In this document: in pieces, positions 24,993 through 35,700 of the stretch
How the letters are laid out: every line of letters starts with the position of its first letter
Numbering within the stretch: the stretch's first letter is position 1
Assembly: GCF_038561955.2 (NCBI RefSeq)
Contig: NZ_CP138333.2
Span: 124,001 to 188,000 of the forward strand
Length of the DNA stretch: 64,000 bases
Reading direction: 5' to 3'
Source of the DNA: Salinicoccus sp. Bachu38
GTDB taxonomy: Bacteria > Bacillota > Bacilli > Staphylococcales > Salinicoccaceae
Position numbers and translations under genes: made by a program
Notes under the pieces: generated by a model
Database searches by the model: none
Seen by the model: the letters and a program-made list of their open reading frames with translations, nothing else
Told to the model about the DNA's origin: nothing

Positions 24993-25526
24993 ATGAAGTT
25001 ACTGATCCTTTCAGGAAGTGCCTTTCCAGGTTCGCACACACATTCTATTGCCAGGCTGATCGAATCTCTTGTGGAACAGCCGGAACATGATGTAACCCAT
25101 ATAGATCTCAGGGAAATGGATATTCCCGTATTCGGGCAGGGGAAGACGGAAGATATAGAAGTCTTGAAGCGGCATGCTGAAAATGCAGATGCCATCATCA
25201 TCGGCACGCCGAACTATCATACTTCATTTTCCGGTCTGCTGAAAAATGCATTGGACCATCTGTCCATAGACGAATTTGAAATGAAACCGGTCGGACTCTT
25301 CTGCAACAGCGGCGGCATGAGGAATTCCGACCCCCTCACGCAGCTGCGGATGGTGATGAGGGGCGTACATGCGATGGTACTGCCGCTGCAGGTATGTACA
25401 TGTGATGAAGATTTTGACAAGACCGGCGAAGGATACGAGCTGATCAACAATGCACTGAAAGAACGGCTGAGTGTCATGATTGATGGTCTGGTGCGTCAGT
25501 CGCATTCCGAGACGATAAGCATCTGA
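24993..25526 (+). CDS. NADPH-dependent FMN reductase
   Basis: A 177-residue flavodoxin-like protein: GSAFPGSHTHSIARLI phosphate-binding loop, IIIGTPNYHTSFSGLLKNALDHLS (the NADPH_FMN reductase hallmark), and LFCNSGGMRNSDPLTQLRMVMRGVHA. Related proteins are azoreductase/FMN reductases (SsuE-like). ATG 24993 follows AAGGAG by 8 bases; the earlier ATG at 24972 is not used. Substrate unknown. Confidence 0.9.
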   Translation: MKLLILSGSAFPGSHTHSIARLIESLVEQPEHDVTHIDLREMDIPVFGQGKTEDIEVLKRHAENADAIIIGTPNYHTSFSGLLKNALDHLSIDEFEMKPVGLFCNSGGMRNSDPLTQLRMVMRGVHAMVLPLQVCTCDEDFDKTGEGYELINNALKERLSVMIDGLVRQSHSETISI

Positions 25527-25546
25527 TGTATCAGATGCTTATTTTA
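25514..25546 (+). terminator. Terminator after the FMN reductase gene
   Basis: Stem ATAAGCATCTGA / TCAGATGCTTAT followed by TTTAG; the stop codon lies within it. Confidence 0.75.
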
Positions 25547-25568
25547 GTATGAGGATCAATTTGAACGG

Positions 25569-26369
25569 ATGGGGAAAAGTGGACGGATGAATAAAAGGAC
25601 AAAAGAGAATATTCCGATTCTTATATTGCTGGGAATCATGGCCATATTCCTATTGGCATTCATGGTGTCGGAAACGACACTGTTCAAGGGGGGTGGAAAT
25701 ATCCATAATTTCGAGGAGGCAGTGGAGCGTCAGATCAATAATGGTACAGCGGATTTGAAGCTTGAAGAGGGCAGGGCGCGGCAGGCTGAAAACGATGAAA
25801 TCAGAAATGCGATGAAAGTCCATGGAAGCCCTGTCGAATATCAATTTTTGAATCTCACTGAAAAAGTGGATGTTGCAAATGAAGAACTGGATCGGCTGCT
25901 GGAAGGCAAAGGCATACTTGAAGGACGCGGAGATTTATTCATTGAAGCCCAGGAAAAATATGACATCAACGTGTTGTATCTCATCAGTCATGCCCAGCTC
26001 GAGACCGGCAATGGGGAGTCGCAGCTTGCGCAGGGCATCCGTGCAGGAGATGCCATATACTATAATTTCTTCGGCGTCGGTGCTTTCGACCGGCAGGCAA
26101 TCGAAGAAGGATCGGCCTACGCAGCCCGTGCCGGATGGTCCACCCCTGAAGCAGCCATACTCGGCGGTGCAAAATTCATCAGGGAAAATTACCTGGATCA
26201 GGAACAGCAGACGCTGTATGCGATGCGCTGGAACCCTGTGAATCCTGGGAGTCATCTTTACGCGACCGATATAGAATGGGCCCTGAAGATAGGCCGTATC
26301 GTCGAGTCGCATTATCAGAAACTGGGCAAGGACGCGGACAATTTCCTGAAAGACTATTATAAGCATTAA
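25569..26369 (+). CDS. Membrane-anchored N-acetylglucosaminidase (GH73, Sag-like)
   Basis: A 266-residue peptidoglycan hydrolase: N-terminal membrane helix (ILILLGIMAIFLLAFMVS, residues ~17-34), then an extracellular GH73 glucosaminidase domain with the catalytic glutamate in ISHAQLETGNGESQLAQG and the family pattern YYNFFGVGAFD. It cleaves GlcNAc-MurNAc glycan bonds, probably trimming glycan strands like staphylococcal SagB/SagA. The start may be ATG 25569 or 25587; neither has a strong ribosome site. Confidence 0.9.
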   Translation: MGKSGRMNKRTKENIPILILLGIMAIFLLAFMVSETTLFKGGGNIHNFEEAVERQINNGTADLKLEEGRARQAENDEIRNAMKVHGSPVEYQFLNLTEKVDVANEELDRLLEGKGILEGRGDLFIEAQEKYDINVLYLISHAQLETGNGESQLAQGIRAGDAIYYNFFGVGAFDRQAIEEGSAYAARAGWSTPEAAILGGAKFIRENYLDQEQQTLYAMRWNPVNPGSHLYATDIEWALKIGRIVESHYQKLGKDADNFLKDYYKH

Positions 26370-26403
26370 AAAAGATTCCAGCCTAAAGGCTGGAATCTTT
26401 TTT
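26368..26403. terminator. Bidirectional terminator
   Basis: Stem AAAAAAGATTCCAGCC / GGCTGGAATCTTTTTT, between convergent genes; the fdhD C-terminal codons overlap it. Confidence 0.88.
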
Positions 26404-27177
26404 AATGCGCCAGGGATGACTGTATATATTGAAGGAATCACCGCGGACGAAACCGACAGCGGTAATGTTCAGGTCCTCCGCCAACTGTATTGCGAGGTTT
26501 GTGGGCGCCGATTTGCTCAGCACGATGCCGACACCGATCTTCGCAGCTTTTGTCAGCACTTCGGATGAAATGCGTCCGCTGAATACAAGGACTTTATCCC
26601 GGACGGAAATACGGTTCTGCAGGCAGTGGCCATACAGTTTGTCCAATGCATTATGTCTGCCGATGTCCCCCCGGTGAGCAATGACGCTATCAGACGTACC
26701 CAGACTTGCATTATGTATGCCGCCCGTCTCCTTGAAGATGGTGCTCCGCTCCTGCATGCCACGCATCAGTTCTATGCACTGGGCCGGGGTCAGCGTCGTT
26801 TTGGCCATTGAGACCTTTGCAGTGTCCACGTCGTTCTGGAAATAGAACTGGCGGCTCTTGCCGCAGCAGGATCCGAGGATACGTTTGGAGTAGATGAAGT
26901 GATCGGTGGGGATCTCCCTGTTCAGACGGATGTGGCAGAAGCCGCCGTGGTCGTCCAGATTCATGGATTCTATATCGCTGAACCGTTTTATCGCCCCTTC
27001 AGATGCAAGAAAACCGATAACCAGTTCCTCAAGATGTTCCGGCGAACATACCAGTGTTGCAAATTCCACATCGTTCAAGTAGATCGTAAGAGGGAATTCC
27101 TCTGCTACAGCATCTTCCACTTCCATCATCTGGTCATCACTGTAGCGCAGAATCTTTTTATTGGTTGTGGTCTTCAA
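26383..27177 (-). CDS. fdhD: FdhD sulfurtransferase for formate dehydrogenase maturation
   Basis: A 264-residue FdhD protein, which transfers sulfur from a cysteine desulfurase to the molybdenum cofactor of formate dehydrogenases. The active-site cysteine pair is CC at 104-105 (LGSCCGKSR), and GGIHNASL, HRGDIGRHNALDKL and SGRISSEVLTKAAKIG are conserved. The client is presumably the YdeP-type molybdopterin oxidoreductase at 28816. A cre-like site lies 26 bases upstream. Confidence 0.95.
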   Translation of the reverse strand: MKTTTNKKILRYSDDQMMEVEDAVAEEFPLTIYLNDVEFATLVCSPEHLEELVIGFLASEGAIKRFSDIESMNLDDHGGFCHIRLNREIPTDHFIYSKRILGSCCGKSRQFYFQNDVDTAKVSMAKTTLTPAQCIELMRGMQERSTIFKETGGIHNASLGTSDSVIAHRGDIGRHNALDKLYGHCLQNRISVRDKVLVFSGRISSEVLTKAAKIGVGIVLSKSAPTNLAIQLAEDLNITAVGFVRGDSFNIYSHPWRIKKDSSL

Positions 27178-27202
27178 TATTTTCCCTCCTTTTTAATTAT
27201 AT

Positions 27203-27216
27203 TGAAAACGCTTTCC
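27203..27216. promoter_or_regulatory. Catabolite-responsive element (cre) between fdhD and the OFA transporter
   Basis: TGAAAACGCTTTCC matches the CcpA consensus TGWAANCGNTNWCA at all but the last base. Placed in the divergent region, it could control one or both genes. Confidence 0.65.
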
Positions 27217-27312
27217 CATTATATTATAATGAAAATTAATTCATAACATTGCAAATATATTCTATAGTGTAAAGGTTTTTTTGTAAACAATTAAAACAAA
27301 GGGGCGCTTCGA

Positions 27313-28578
27313 TTGAAAACAAAGAAAAACCGTTGGCTCATCGCATTGGCAGGAGTGGGAATACATATCTCGATAGGATCGGTCTATGCATGGAGCGTAT
27401 TCACTGCACCGCTTCAGGCCGAGTTGGGATGGAGTTTGAGTAATGTTTCGTTTACGTTCAGCCTGGCAATACTGTTTCTCGGGCTATCCGCAGCCTTCAT
27501 GGGCCATTTTGTAGAAGCGAAGGGACCACGCATATCAGGTCTCGTTTCTACAGGTTTTTTCGCCTCAGGTCTGGCTATTGCCGGGTTTGCCGTGCAGATA
27601 GAGAGTCTTTGGCTATTATATCTCGGTTACGGCGCTTTGGGTGGAATCGGGCTTGGGATAGGATATATCACCCCCGTATCGACTCTTGTAAAATGGTTTC
27701 CTGATCGACGGGGGATGGCGACAGGACTTGCCATCATGGGATTTGGTTTTGCCGCAATGCTTGCAAGCCCAGCAATGGAATTCATGATTGAAGCGTTCAG
27801 CATCGGTGCCACTTTCTATGTTCTTGCCGGGGTCTATTTTGTAATCATGCTGCTCTCAAGCCTGTATTTGGAGAAACCGCCGGAAGGCTATCAGCCAGAA
27901 GGTGTGGATTTGGAAGAAAAGCAAACGGCGAAGAAGGATCTGGTGCAGCTTACAGCGAATGAAGCGGTCAAAACCAGAAGGTTCTACTTCCTATGGCTTA
28001 TGCTTTTCATTAATGTGACGTGCGGCATCGCGATCCTTGCTGTAGCAAGTCCCATGGCTCAGGAAATCGCCGGTCTCTCAGCGGGCGCAGCTGCTCTGAT
28101 GGTCGGGCTGATGGGTGTGTTCAATGGTGGCGGAAGGCTGGTATGGGCAACGGTGTCCGACTATTTGGGACGGCCCAATGTCTACACGCTATTCTTCATC
28201 CTGCAGATCGCCCTGTTCCTGATTCTCCCTTCAGTCACCCAAGCCCTAATCTTCCAAATGATGCTGTTCGTCATCATCTCATGCTACGGCGGGGGATTTG
28301 CTTCCATTCCTGCCTATATAGGTGATATTTTCGGGACGAAACAGTTGGGGGCGATCCACGGGTATATACTGACTGCCTGGGCAGCTGCAGGGCTGGTCGG
28401 TCCTTATATCTCTTCTACAGTCTATGAAGCGACGCAGAGCTATACTCTAACATTATACATCTTTGCAGGAATGTTCGTTGTTGCCTTTCTGATTTCCATA
28501 TTCATCAGAGTGGATATCAAAAAACTTGAGACGGTGGCAAAAAACGACAGCGAACCGGAGCTTGTCATGGAAAATTAG
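27313..28578 (+). CDS. OFA-family major facilitator (oxalate/formate antiporter-like)
   Basis: A 421-residue, twelve-helix MFS protein. N-terminal WLIALAGVGIHISIGSVYAWSVFTAPL, the GxxxGxGYxxPVSTLVKWFPDRRGMATGLAIMGFGFA loop and GGFASIPAYIGDIFGTKQLGAIHG are typical of the OFA family. Likely imports or exports formate, oxalate or another small monocarboxylate. Divergent from fdhD and upstream of the YdeP-like enzyme, which suggests formate traffic. TTG start with AAGGGG ribosome site. Confidence 0.88.
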   Translation: MKTKKNRWLIALAGVGIHISIGSVYAWSVFTAPLQAELGWSLSNVSFTFSLAILFLGLSAAFMGHFVEAKGPRISGLVSTGFFASGLAIAGFAVQIESLWLLYLGYGALGGIGLGIGYITPVSTLVKWFPDRRGMATGLAIMGFGFAAMLASPAMEFMIEAFSIGATFYVLAGVYFVIMLLSSLYLEKPPEGYQPEGVDLEEKQTAKKDLVQLTANEAVKTRRFYFLWLMLFINVTCGIAILAVASPMAQEIAGLSAGAAALMVGLMGVFNGGGRLVWATVSDYLGRPNVYTLFFILQIALFLILPSVTQALIFQMMLFVIISCYGGGFASIPAYIGDIFGTKQLGAIHGYILTAWAAAGLVGPYISSTVYEATQSYTLTLYIFAGMFVVAFLISIFIRVDIKKLETVAKNDSEPELVMEN

Positions 28579-28645
28579 TAATTGGAGAAAGAATTCCAGT
28601 GTATGTTAATTATAAAATTGAATTTTATAATTTGCCATTTTAACA

Positions 28646-28684
28646 AGGCATGTTCTCTTCATCTTGAAGAGCATGTCTTTCAAT
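28646..28684 (+). terminator. Terminator after the OFA transporter gene
   Basis: Stem AAGGCATGTTCTCTTCA / TGAAGAGCATGTCTT (one bulge), then TTCAATTTTG. Confidence 0.65.
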
Positions 28685-28815
28685 TTTGTCCAATTTTAAT
28701 CATTATATGGGGTTATAATCACTTTAAGTTTAAATTCTCAGAAGAGAATTGATTAAACTGAAAATTGGGATACAATAACTATAGGAAAAGACAATTTTTT
28801 GGAGGAAGTGTAGTA

Positions 28816-31173
28816 ATGGGAAAAACTCTGCATCAAGGTCCGATAAGCAAGACGAAAAAATGGGATCCGAACCTGTGGGTGAGTCCGGTGCCGTTCGGTC
28901 TGACCAAAGTGAAACCGCACCACATCAGGGATACGGCCAAAATTGCGTGGAAAAATAAAGACAACCTCAACTATGCCAAAAATATCATTACCAAAGGTGT
29001 GTGTGATGGATGTGCGCTGGGTGTATCCGGTCTGCAGGACCAGACACTGAAAGGGCCGCATATGTGCACCACCCGCTTCAATGTCCTCCGCCTGAATACT
29101 GCGCCGCCGATCAAACCCGAGGTTCTGCATCAGGATATCGACGAACTGAGGAAGATGACGAGTGCGGAACTCAGGGAACTGGGCCGCATCCCGTACCCGA
29201 TGATGCGCCGCAAGGGGGATCGCAAGTTCATCCGTATTTCATGGGACGAGGCGATGGACACGGTTGCAGATAAGATGAAGACTCTGGACCCGAAGCAGTA
29301 TGCCTTCTATCTGACAAGCCGGGGCATCACCAATGAATCCTATTATGTTGCAGCCAAAGCATCAAGATTTCTCGGCACCAACAATATAGACAACGCATCC
29401 CGCATCTGCCATTCACCGAGCAAGACGGCCATGAAGCGCTCGATCGGTGTTGGGGCTTCGACATGCAACTATCAGGACTGGCTTGGTACGGATGTACTGG
29501 TATTCTGGGGCAGTGTGGCATCAAACTCAAGTCCGGTATCCACAAAGTATATGATGGAAGCGAAGAAACGCGGTACGAAAATCATCGTCATCAATCCATA
29601 TAAGGAACCGGCGATGGAGAACTACTGGGTGCCTTCTGTGACGGAATCGGCTCTATTCGGAACAAAGATTGCGGATGACTTCTTTGAAGTGAACATCGGC
29701 GGTGACATTGCCATGATGCATGGCGTCATGAAGCACTGGTTCGAAATGGAGGCGGAAAACTCCGGCTCGGCAATCAATCACCAGTTTGTACAGGATCACG
29801 TAAACAACTACGATGAACTTAAAGAAACTGTGGAAAATCAGACATGGGAACGTATCGTTGAATCATCGGGCATCAGCCGGGAGCGCATCACAGAGCTTGC
29901 GGAACTGCTTGCGAAGTCGAATAGCGGCGTCATGGTGTGGGCACTCGGCCTGACGATGCATAAGCATGCGACGGACAATATTTCACAAGTTGCGAATCTC
30001 GCCCTGCTTCGTGGCTGGCTTGGAAGGGAAAATTGTGGTCTGATGCCTTTGCGCGGACATTCCAGTGTCCAGGGTTCAGGAGAAATGGGGGCCGATCCAT
30101 TCGTTCTGCCTGGAGGCGACTATGATGATGCGAACAGGGAACGGATTGAAAAGATATGGAACTTCGAATTGCCGAAATGGCCGGGGGATTCCGTTGGTGT
30201 CACAATCGAAAATGCCATGCTGCCGGAAGATAACGAAAGGAAGCTGAAGCTCTATTATATGTCGGGGGGCAATTTCCTTGAGACGATGCCGGATCCTGAT
30301 TTTGTAGCGGAAGCACTTTCCAATCTGGATGTCCGTGTGCATCAGGACATCATCCTGAATACTTCGACGCTGCTTGACGCCAAAGAGACGGTGATTGTGC
30401 TCCCTGCCAAGACACGGTATGAGCAGGATGGGGGCGGACTGTCCACATCAACAGAACGGATGGTCTATTTCTCCCCGGAAATTGAAGGGAATCGAAACCG
30501 CATCGAGGAAGCGAGGAGCGAATGGCAGATTTATGTGGATCTTGCCAAACGCGTGAAGCCGGAATCAGCAGAACTCATTGATTTTACATCCGGACAGGAG
30601 ATCAGGGAAGAGATTGCCAGAGCCAATCCGCAGTATGACGGGGTGCAGCATCTCAAGGAGGCTGGGGACGTCTATCAATACGGCGGCGCCTGGCTGTGTG
30701 AGGGAGGCGTGTGCCCGACGCCGGACGGCAGGGCGAACCTCATTGGCATTGATATACCGGACAACAGCAAGAAAGCTGGAGAGTTCAGGCTTCTGATGAG
30801 ACGTGGCAAACAGTTTAACTCCATGGTTTACGGCGATACGGACGCCTTCAATGAAATGGGCAGGTATGACGTGCTCGTCAGTAAAGAAGACGCGAAACGC
30901 GAAGGGATCCAGGATGGTGAAGCCATCGTCCTCTATAACAAGAACGGTGTATTCCAGGGATTCGCAAGAAGCGCTGATATCAAATCGGGCAATCTGGGCA
31001 TCCAGTTCCCGGAAGGCAACTATCTTGTGCCAAAGGGCATATATGAAAACTATGCGAAGATGCCCGACTATACAGTCGATGTGAAACTGGAGAAGGCAGA
31101 CCATTTCAATGCAAACAAAGACAGGCAGTACTATGAAAAGCCGGTGCCTGATCTTGAAGACAATCCAAACTAG
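28816..31173 (+). CDS. FdhF/YdeP-family molybdopterin oxidoreductase
   Basis: A 785-residue bis-MGD enzyme. Three N-terminal cysteines (C63, C66 in VCDGCALG; C84 in HMCTTR) suit an iron-sulfur cluster, and RICHSPSKTAMKRS supplies the cysteine likely to ligate molybdenum. YdeP-family members are formate-dehydrogenase-like; in Staphylococcus the homologue is annotated as formate dehydrogenase alpha subunit. No electron-transfer subunit is adjacent. ATG 28816 is preferred to the upstream ATG 28765 because GGAGG lies before it. FdhD and the OFA transporter next door support a formate-linked function. Confidence 0.9.
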   Translation: MGKTLHQGPISKTKKWDPNLWVSPVPFGLTKVKPHHIRDTAKIAWKNKDNLNYAKNIITKGVCDGCALGVSGLQDQTLKGPHMCTTRFNVLRLNTAPPIKPEVLHQDIDELRKMTSAELRELGRIPYPMMRRKGDRKFIRISWDEAMDTVADKMKTLDPKQYAFYLTSRGITNESYYVAAKASRFLGTNNIDNASRICHSPSKTAMKRSIGVGASTCNYQDWLGTDVLVFWGSVASNSSPVSTKYMMEAKKRGTKIIVINPYKEPAMENYWVPSVTESALFGTKIADDFFEVNIGGDIAMMHGVMKHWFEMEAENSGSAINHQFVQDHVNNYDELKETVENQTWERIVESSGISRERITELAELLAKSNSGVMVWALGLTMHKHATDNISQVANLALLRGWLGRENCGLMPLRGHSSVQGSGEMGADPFVLPGGDYDDANRERIEKIWNFELPKWPGDSVGVTIENAMLPEDNERKLKLYYMSGGNFLETMPDPDFVAEALSNLDVRVHQDIILNTSTLLDAKETVIVLPAKTRYEQDGGGLSTSTERMVYFSPEIEGNRNRIEEARSEWQIYVDLAKRVKPESAELIDFTSGQEIREEIARANPQYDGVQHLKEAGDVYQYGGAWLCEGGVCPTPDGRANLIGIDIPDNSKKAGEFRLLMRRGKQFNSMVYGDTDAFNEMGRYDVLVSKEDAKREGIQDGEAIVLYNKNGVFQGFARSADIKSGNLGIQFPEGNYLVPKGIYENYAKMPDYTVDVKLEKADHFNANKDRQYYEKPVPDLEDNPN

Positions 31174-31179
31174 CGGACA

Positions 31180-31212
31180 AAGGGGATGTTCCTGTCATGG
31201 GAACGTCCCCTT
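31180..31212 (+). terminator. Probable terminator after the molybdopterin oxidoreductase gene
   Basis: Stem AAGGGGATGTTCC / GGGAACGTCCCCTT; only a short T-run follows (ACTATTTT). Confidence 0.55.
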
Positions 31213-31331
31213 GCACTATTTTAACGGGGAATTTCTGACGCAGAGTATTCAAACGCATTACAGGTGTGCTAATATATTAGGAACTCTATTTAAAATGAAT
31301 GAAGTGAATAATAGTGAAGTGAGGTTAGTTT

Positions 31332-32672
31332 ATGAATAGTGTGAGATGGGGTTCCAAAATTGGATTTGTTCTGGCAGCTGCGGGTTCAGCAATTGGACTT
31401 GGTGCGCTGTGGCGTTTCCCTTATATGACCGCTGAGCATGGTGGCGGCGCGTTTCTTCTTGTATTTCTTATATTGACATTATTTGTTGGGATGCCACTTC
31501 TGTTGTCTGAGTTTGTCATCGGACGGGCAAGCCAACGAAACCCGATTGAAGGATTCGAATATCTTGGAGGCAAAAAGTTCTATAGAGTATTCGGCTGGCT
31601 TGGAAATATAGGAGTATTTCTGCTGCTCTCCTTCTACAGTGTAATCGGAGGCTGGATACTGATCTACCTTGTTGTTGCACTTGGTGATGCAATCAATCTG
31701 GTCCAGATCGACAATTATGGTGCGGCTTTCGAAGGCATCATCGCCAATCCCTTCTATGTCGTTGTTGCGCAGGGTGTCTTCATCCTGTTGACGGCCTTCA
31801 TTGTGGCCAAAGGTGTGCAGGAAGGGCTTGAACGTGCATCCAAAGTAATGATGCCGCTGCTGTTTGTCCTGTTCCTGATTGTAATCATCCGTTCAGTGAC
31901 ACTTCCCGGGGCGATGGAAGGCATCGCATTCTTCCTGACACCGAATATCGGCGAAATCGATTCTACGGCGCTGCTCTATGCATTGGGCCAATCTTTCTTC
32001 GCCCTCAGCATTGGTGCGACGACGATGATTACATATTCATCGTATCTGGGTGAAGAGCACAATCTTACACAATCGGCGCTGTCCATTGTAATCATGAATG
32101 TTGTCATTTCCATCATGGCCGGGTTTGCCATCTTCCCTGCGATTGCATCGCTCGGTGTGGAAGCGGCTGAAGGTCCAGGGCTTGTATTCATCGTCCTGCC
32201 ACAAGTATTTGGGGAGATTCCGCTGGGCATGCTTTTCTACATCCTGTTCCTTGGTGCCTTCCTGTTCGCTACATTGACTTCCTCGATTTCAATGATCGAG
32301 ATCAATGTGGCCAATGCGATAAAAGGCAATGAGAGCAAACGGCGCAGCAGAGCCTATATCTTCGCCTTCTTCGTATTTCTGGCGGGTATTCCATCTGCCC
32401 TATCCTACGGTGTCCTGAGCGATGTCATCATTTTCGGCAGATCGATTTTTGATAATGTGGACTTCCTCGTCTCCAATATCATGCTGCCGATCGGCGCCCT
32501 CGTATCGACCCTGTTTGTCGGTTTCGTCATCGACAGGCGTGTGACGATGAGTCAGTTGAATGTTGATGAAAGCAGCAAGATGTATGGGTTGTACAAATTC
32601 TGGATATTGATGCTGAGGTTTGTACTTCCAGTAGTGATACTGATTGTTTTTGCAGTAAGTATAATAGGCTAG
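31332..32672 (+). CDS. NSS-family sodium-dependent transporter
   Basis: A 446-residue, eleven-helix neurotransmitter:sodium symporter (LeuT-like). The N-terminal KIGFVLAAAGSAIGLGALWRFPYMTAEHGGGAFLLVF contains the unwound helix-1 Na+ and substrate site; SFFALSIGATTMITYSSYL is the helix-6 counterpart. Usual substrates are amino acids such as tyrosine, tryptophan or leucine; none can be assigned. Followed by a clear terminator. Confidence 0.93.
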   Translation: MNSVRWGSKIGFVLAAAGSAIGLGALWRFPYMTAEHGGGAFLLVFLILTLFVGMPLLLSEFVIGRASQRNPIEGFEYLGGKKFYRVFGWLGNIGVFLLLSFYSVIGGWILIYLVVALGDAINLVQIDNYGAAFEGIIANPFYVVVAQGVFILLTAFIVAKGVQEGLERASKVMMPLLFVLFLIVIIRSVTLPGAMEGIAFFLTPNIGEIDSTALLYALGQSFFALSIGATTMITYSSYLGEEHNLTQSALSIVIMNVVISIMAGFAIFPAIASLGVEAAEGPGLVFIVLPQVFGEIPLGMLFYILFLGAFLFATLTSSISMIEINVANAIKGNESKRRSRAYIFAFFVFLAGIPSALSYGVLSDVIIFGRSIFDNVDFLVSNIMLPIGALVSTLFVGFVIDRRVTMSQLNVDESSKMYGLYKFWILMLRFVLPVVILIVFAVSIIG

Positions 32673-32676
32673 ATGG

Positions 32677-32712
32677 GAACTTCCGGCGCTGGGCCGGAAG
32701 TTCTTTTTTTAT
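32677..32712 (+). terminator. Terminator after the NSS transporter gene
   Basis: Stem GAACTTCCGGC / GCCGGAAGTTC followed by TTTTTTT. Confidence 0.9.
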
Positions 32713-32792
32713 AGTCAAAAAAGCCGTAGGGCAGATGAGATGAATTGTGGTAATATTCAATCAATAGATATCAATTCCGGGGAGGGAATGGA

Positions 32793-35700
32793 ATGATTAA
32801 ATTTTCGATTGGACGTCCCGTACTCACTATGGTCACAATGCTGCTTGTGATTATTCTAGGCGCTGTTTCCCTGATCAATATACCACTCAAGCTCATACCG
32901 GAAATAAACCCTCCGATCGGTGTGGTTGTTACGAGCTATAGCCAGGCGAGTCCTGAAGAGGTGAATCAGCAGGTTACTCTCCCTCTTGAGAATCAGTTGT
33001 CGACGACCCCGGGACTTGATTCGATGATTTCGACTTCCCAGGAAGGGTCGAATCTGATCTTTCTGCAATTTGGATGGGCCACCGATATTGATGAGGTTGA
33101 AAACGACATTAACCAGGCGCTCCGTGCTGCCCAGTTGCCCGATGGCGCAGGCGAACCCCGTTTCATGAAATTCGACCCAAGCCAACTGCCCATCATTCAG
33201 ATGTCTTTAAGCAGTGATGAAAAGGATGCGGAATTCCAGTCCCTCATCGAAGATCTGACGGTGGAGCTCGAACGTATCCAGGGGATAGCAAGTGTAGATG
33301 CCGAAGGCCTTGCGACTGAAAGTATAGAAATCAATCTGGATGGGGAGGCACTGGATGAACATCAGTTGGATATGACGGCCATCCAGCAGGCGCTGACAGC
33401 GAGCCATCTGTCGTTGCCCGGAACGTCGATTGATGACGGGACCAAAAGCATCACTACACGCATACAGTCCCAGTTCCAGTCCATTTCTGATCTGGAAGCG
33501 TTCATTGTGACGGTCGACCCTGCGAATGGGGAAGCCATTACACTTTCGGATATTGCTGAAATAGAGAGGGTCAGTACGAGCGGCGATACGATCTCCAGGA
33601 CGAATCAGCAGCCTTCCGTGCTGGTCAATGTACTTGAAGAGGCAGATGGCAATACATCCAATGCCTCACGGGAATTCAATGCCGTCCTTGAAGAGACGCT
33701 CGAACAGCCCAAGTATCAGGATATAGAAGCAGATGTTCTTTTTGACCAGGGTGACTATATCAACCGCTCGATCAGTGACATTTCGCAGGCGCTGATTCTT
33801 GGGGCAGCCTTTGCGATGGCAGTCCTCTTCCTCTTCCTGAGGAACTTCAAAAGTCCCATCATCGTCGGCATCGCAATCCCATATTCCGTCGTATTCACCT
33901 TTGTACTGATGTATTTCTCCGACTTTACACTAAACCTCCTGACAATGGGGGGGCTCGCTCTCGGTGTGGGAATGCTCGTGGACAACAGTATCGTTGTTAT
34001 AGAGAACATTAATCGGCATCTGGGGATGAACAAGTCACCGAAGGAGGCTGCTTATGACGGAGCGAAGGAGGTGGCGGGCGCCATCACCGCGTCAACACTT
34101 ACCACAGTGGCTGTATTTCTGCCAGTCGTATTCATCGAGGGCATCATCGGTCAGATATTTACACAGTTCTCGGTAACCATTGCCTTCAGCCTGCTTGCCT
34201 CGCTCGTTGTTTCATTGACCACGGTACCCATGTTCGCAAGCAAATTCATGAAGCGGCCGAACAAAAATCTGGAGAGAGGGAACAGAAAAGGGTTCTTCAA
34301 CAGGGTGTTCAACGGGCTTCTGAAAAGGGTGCTGCGATTCAGGATCATCACTATCATCCTGGTCGGTATTCTGGTGGGACTTGGCGTATTCGGCATCTAT
34401 CGTACCGGTTTGATATTTCTGCCTGAAACAGACGAAGGATTCTTTTCTGCAAACATCGATATGACGGCAGGAACCAATCTGGAGACGACGGAACAGGCGG
34501 TAGGGGAGATGGAATCATATCTATCCTCCATTGAAGATATTGATGTATATCTGAGCATGGCCGGAGTATCAAGCAATGGCGGTATCATGAGTTCAGCTGA
34601 TACATCGGAGGGGGCAATCTACGTCACGACAGTTCCAATGGAGGAAAGGGGCCGGTCGACAAATGAAATTGCGAGAGAGGTTGGACCGGAATTGCAGAAT
34701 ATCGCAGAATCGTATATTGAGGATGCGGAGGTTTCCATGACGACTTCCACCTCTACCGGTACCGACTCCTCAGTGTTGTCATTCAATCTGATGAATGACA
34801 GTGAGCAGGATCTCAATGCGGATGAAGAAGCACTTACAGCTGCATTGCGAGAACTGGATACTGTAGCGGGGGTTTCCAATAATCTGACTGAGACGGTCGA
34901 GGAGCTGGCAGTCGACCTGGACCAGGAAGCACTATTTGAGAATCAGCTGACAGCCGCTGAAGTGGCTGAGAAGTTTTCAAACTTCACGAGAGGGGTAGAT
35001 GTCTTCAATATTACTGAAGGCGAAACTGAGGAAATCTTGACCGTCTCCCTGCAGCTTGCCGATGAAGATGTAGATAGTATAGAGGCGCTCGGTAATATGA
35101 CAATACAGACTTCGGCGACAGGAGAGAGCGTCAATCTCGAAGATGTGGCGGAGATTGAACGCCAGGCCGCTTCGGCAACAATCGAGAGGATTGATGGACT
35201 GCATGCTTATCAGTATGAATTGGAAGTTGCAGCAGGCAGCAGCCTTTCGGAAGCCGCTGCAGAACTTGAAGAGACGACCGGAGACCTCAACCTCAGTGAA
35301 GGCAGTGAAATACAATTTACCGGAGATCAGGAACTGATAGAAGACTCTGTAATGGATATGCTGATGGCGATGGTGCTTGCCGTCATTCTTGTCTATTTCG
35401 TCATGGCAGCACAGTTTGAATCATTCAAGTATCCATTCGTCATCATGTTTACAGTTCCCCTCATGTCGATCGGAATCATGTTCGGCCTATGGATCACCGA
35501 TACGCCGCTTAGTGTGCCGGTCTTCATAGGTGCGCTGGTACTGATCGGCATTGTCGTAAACAACGGCATTGTCCTTGTCGATTTCATCAATCAGTTGAGG
35601 GAGCGTGGAATGAATCCATACGAAGCGATCATAGAAGCGGTCAATATACGCATACGTCCGATTTTGATGACAGCTTTCACGACAATGCTCGGTCTGATAC

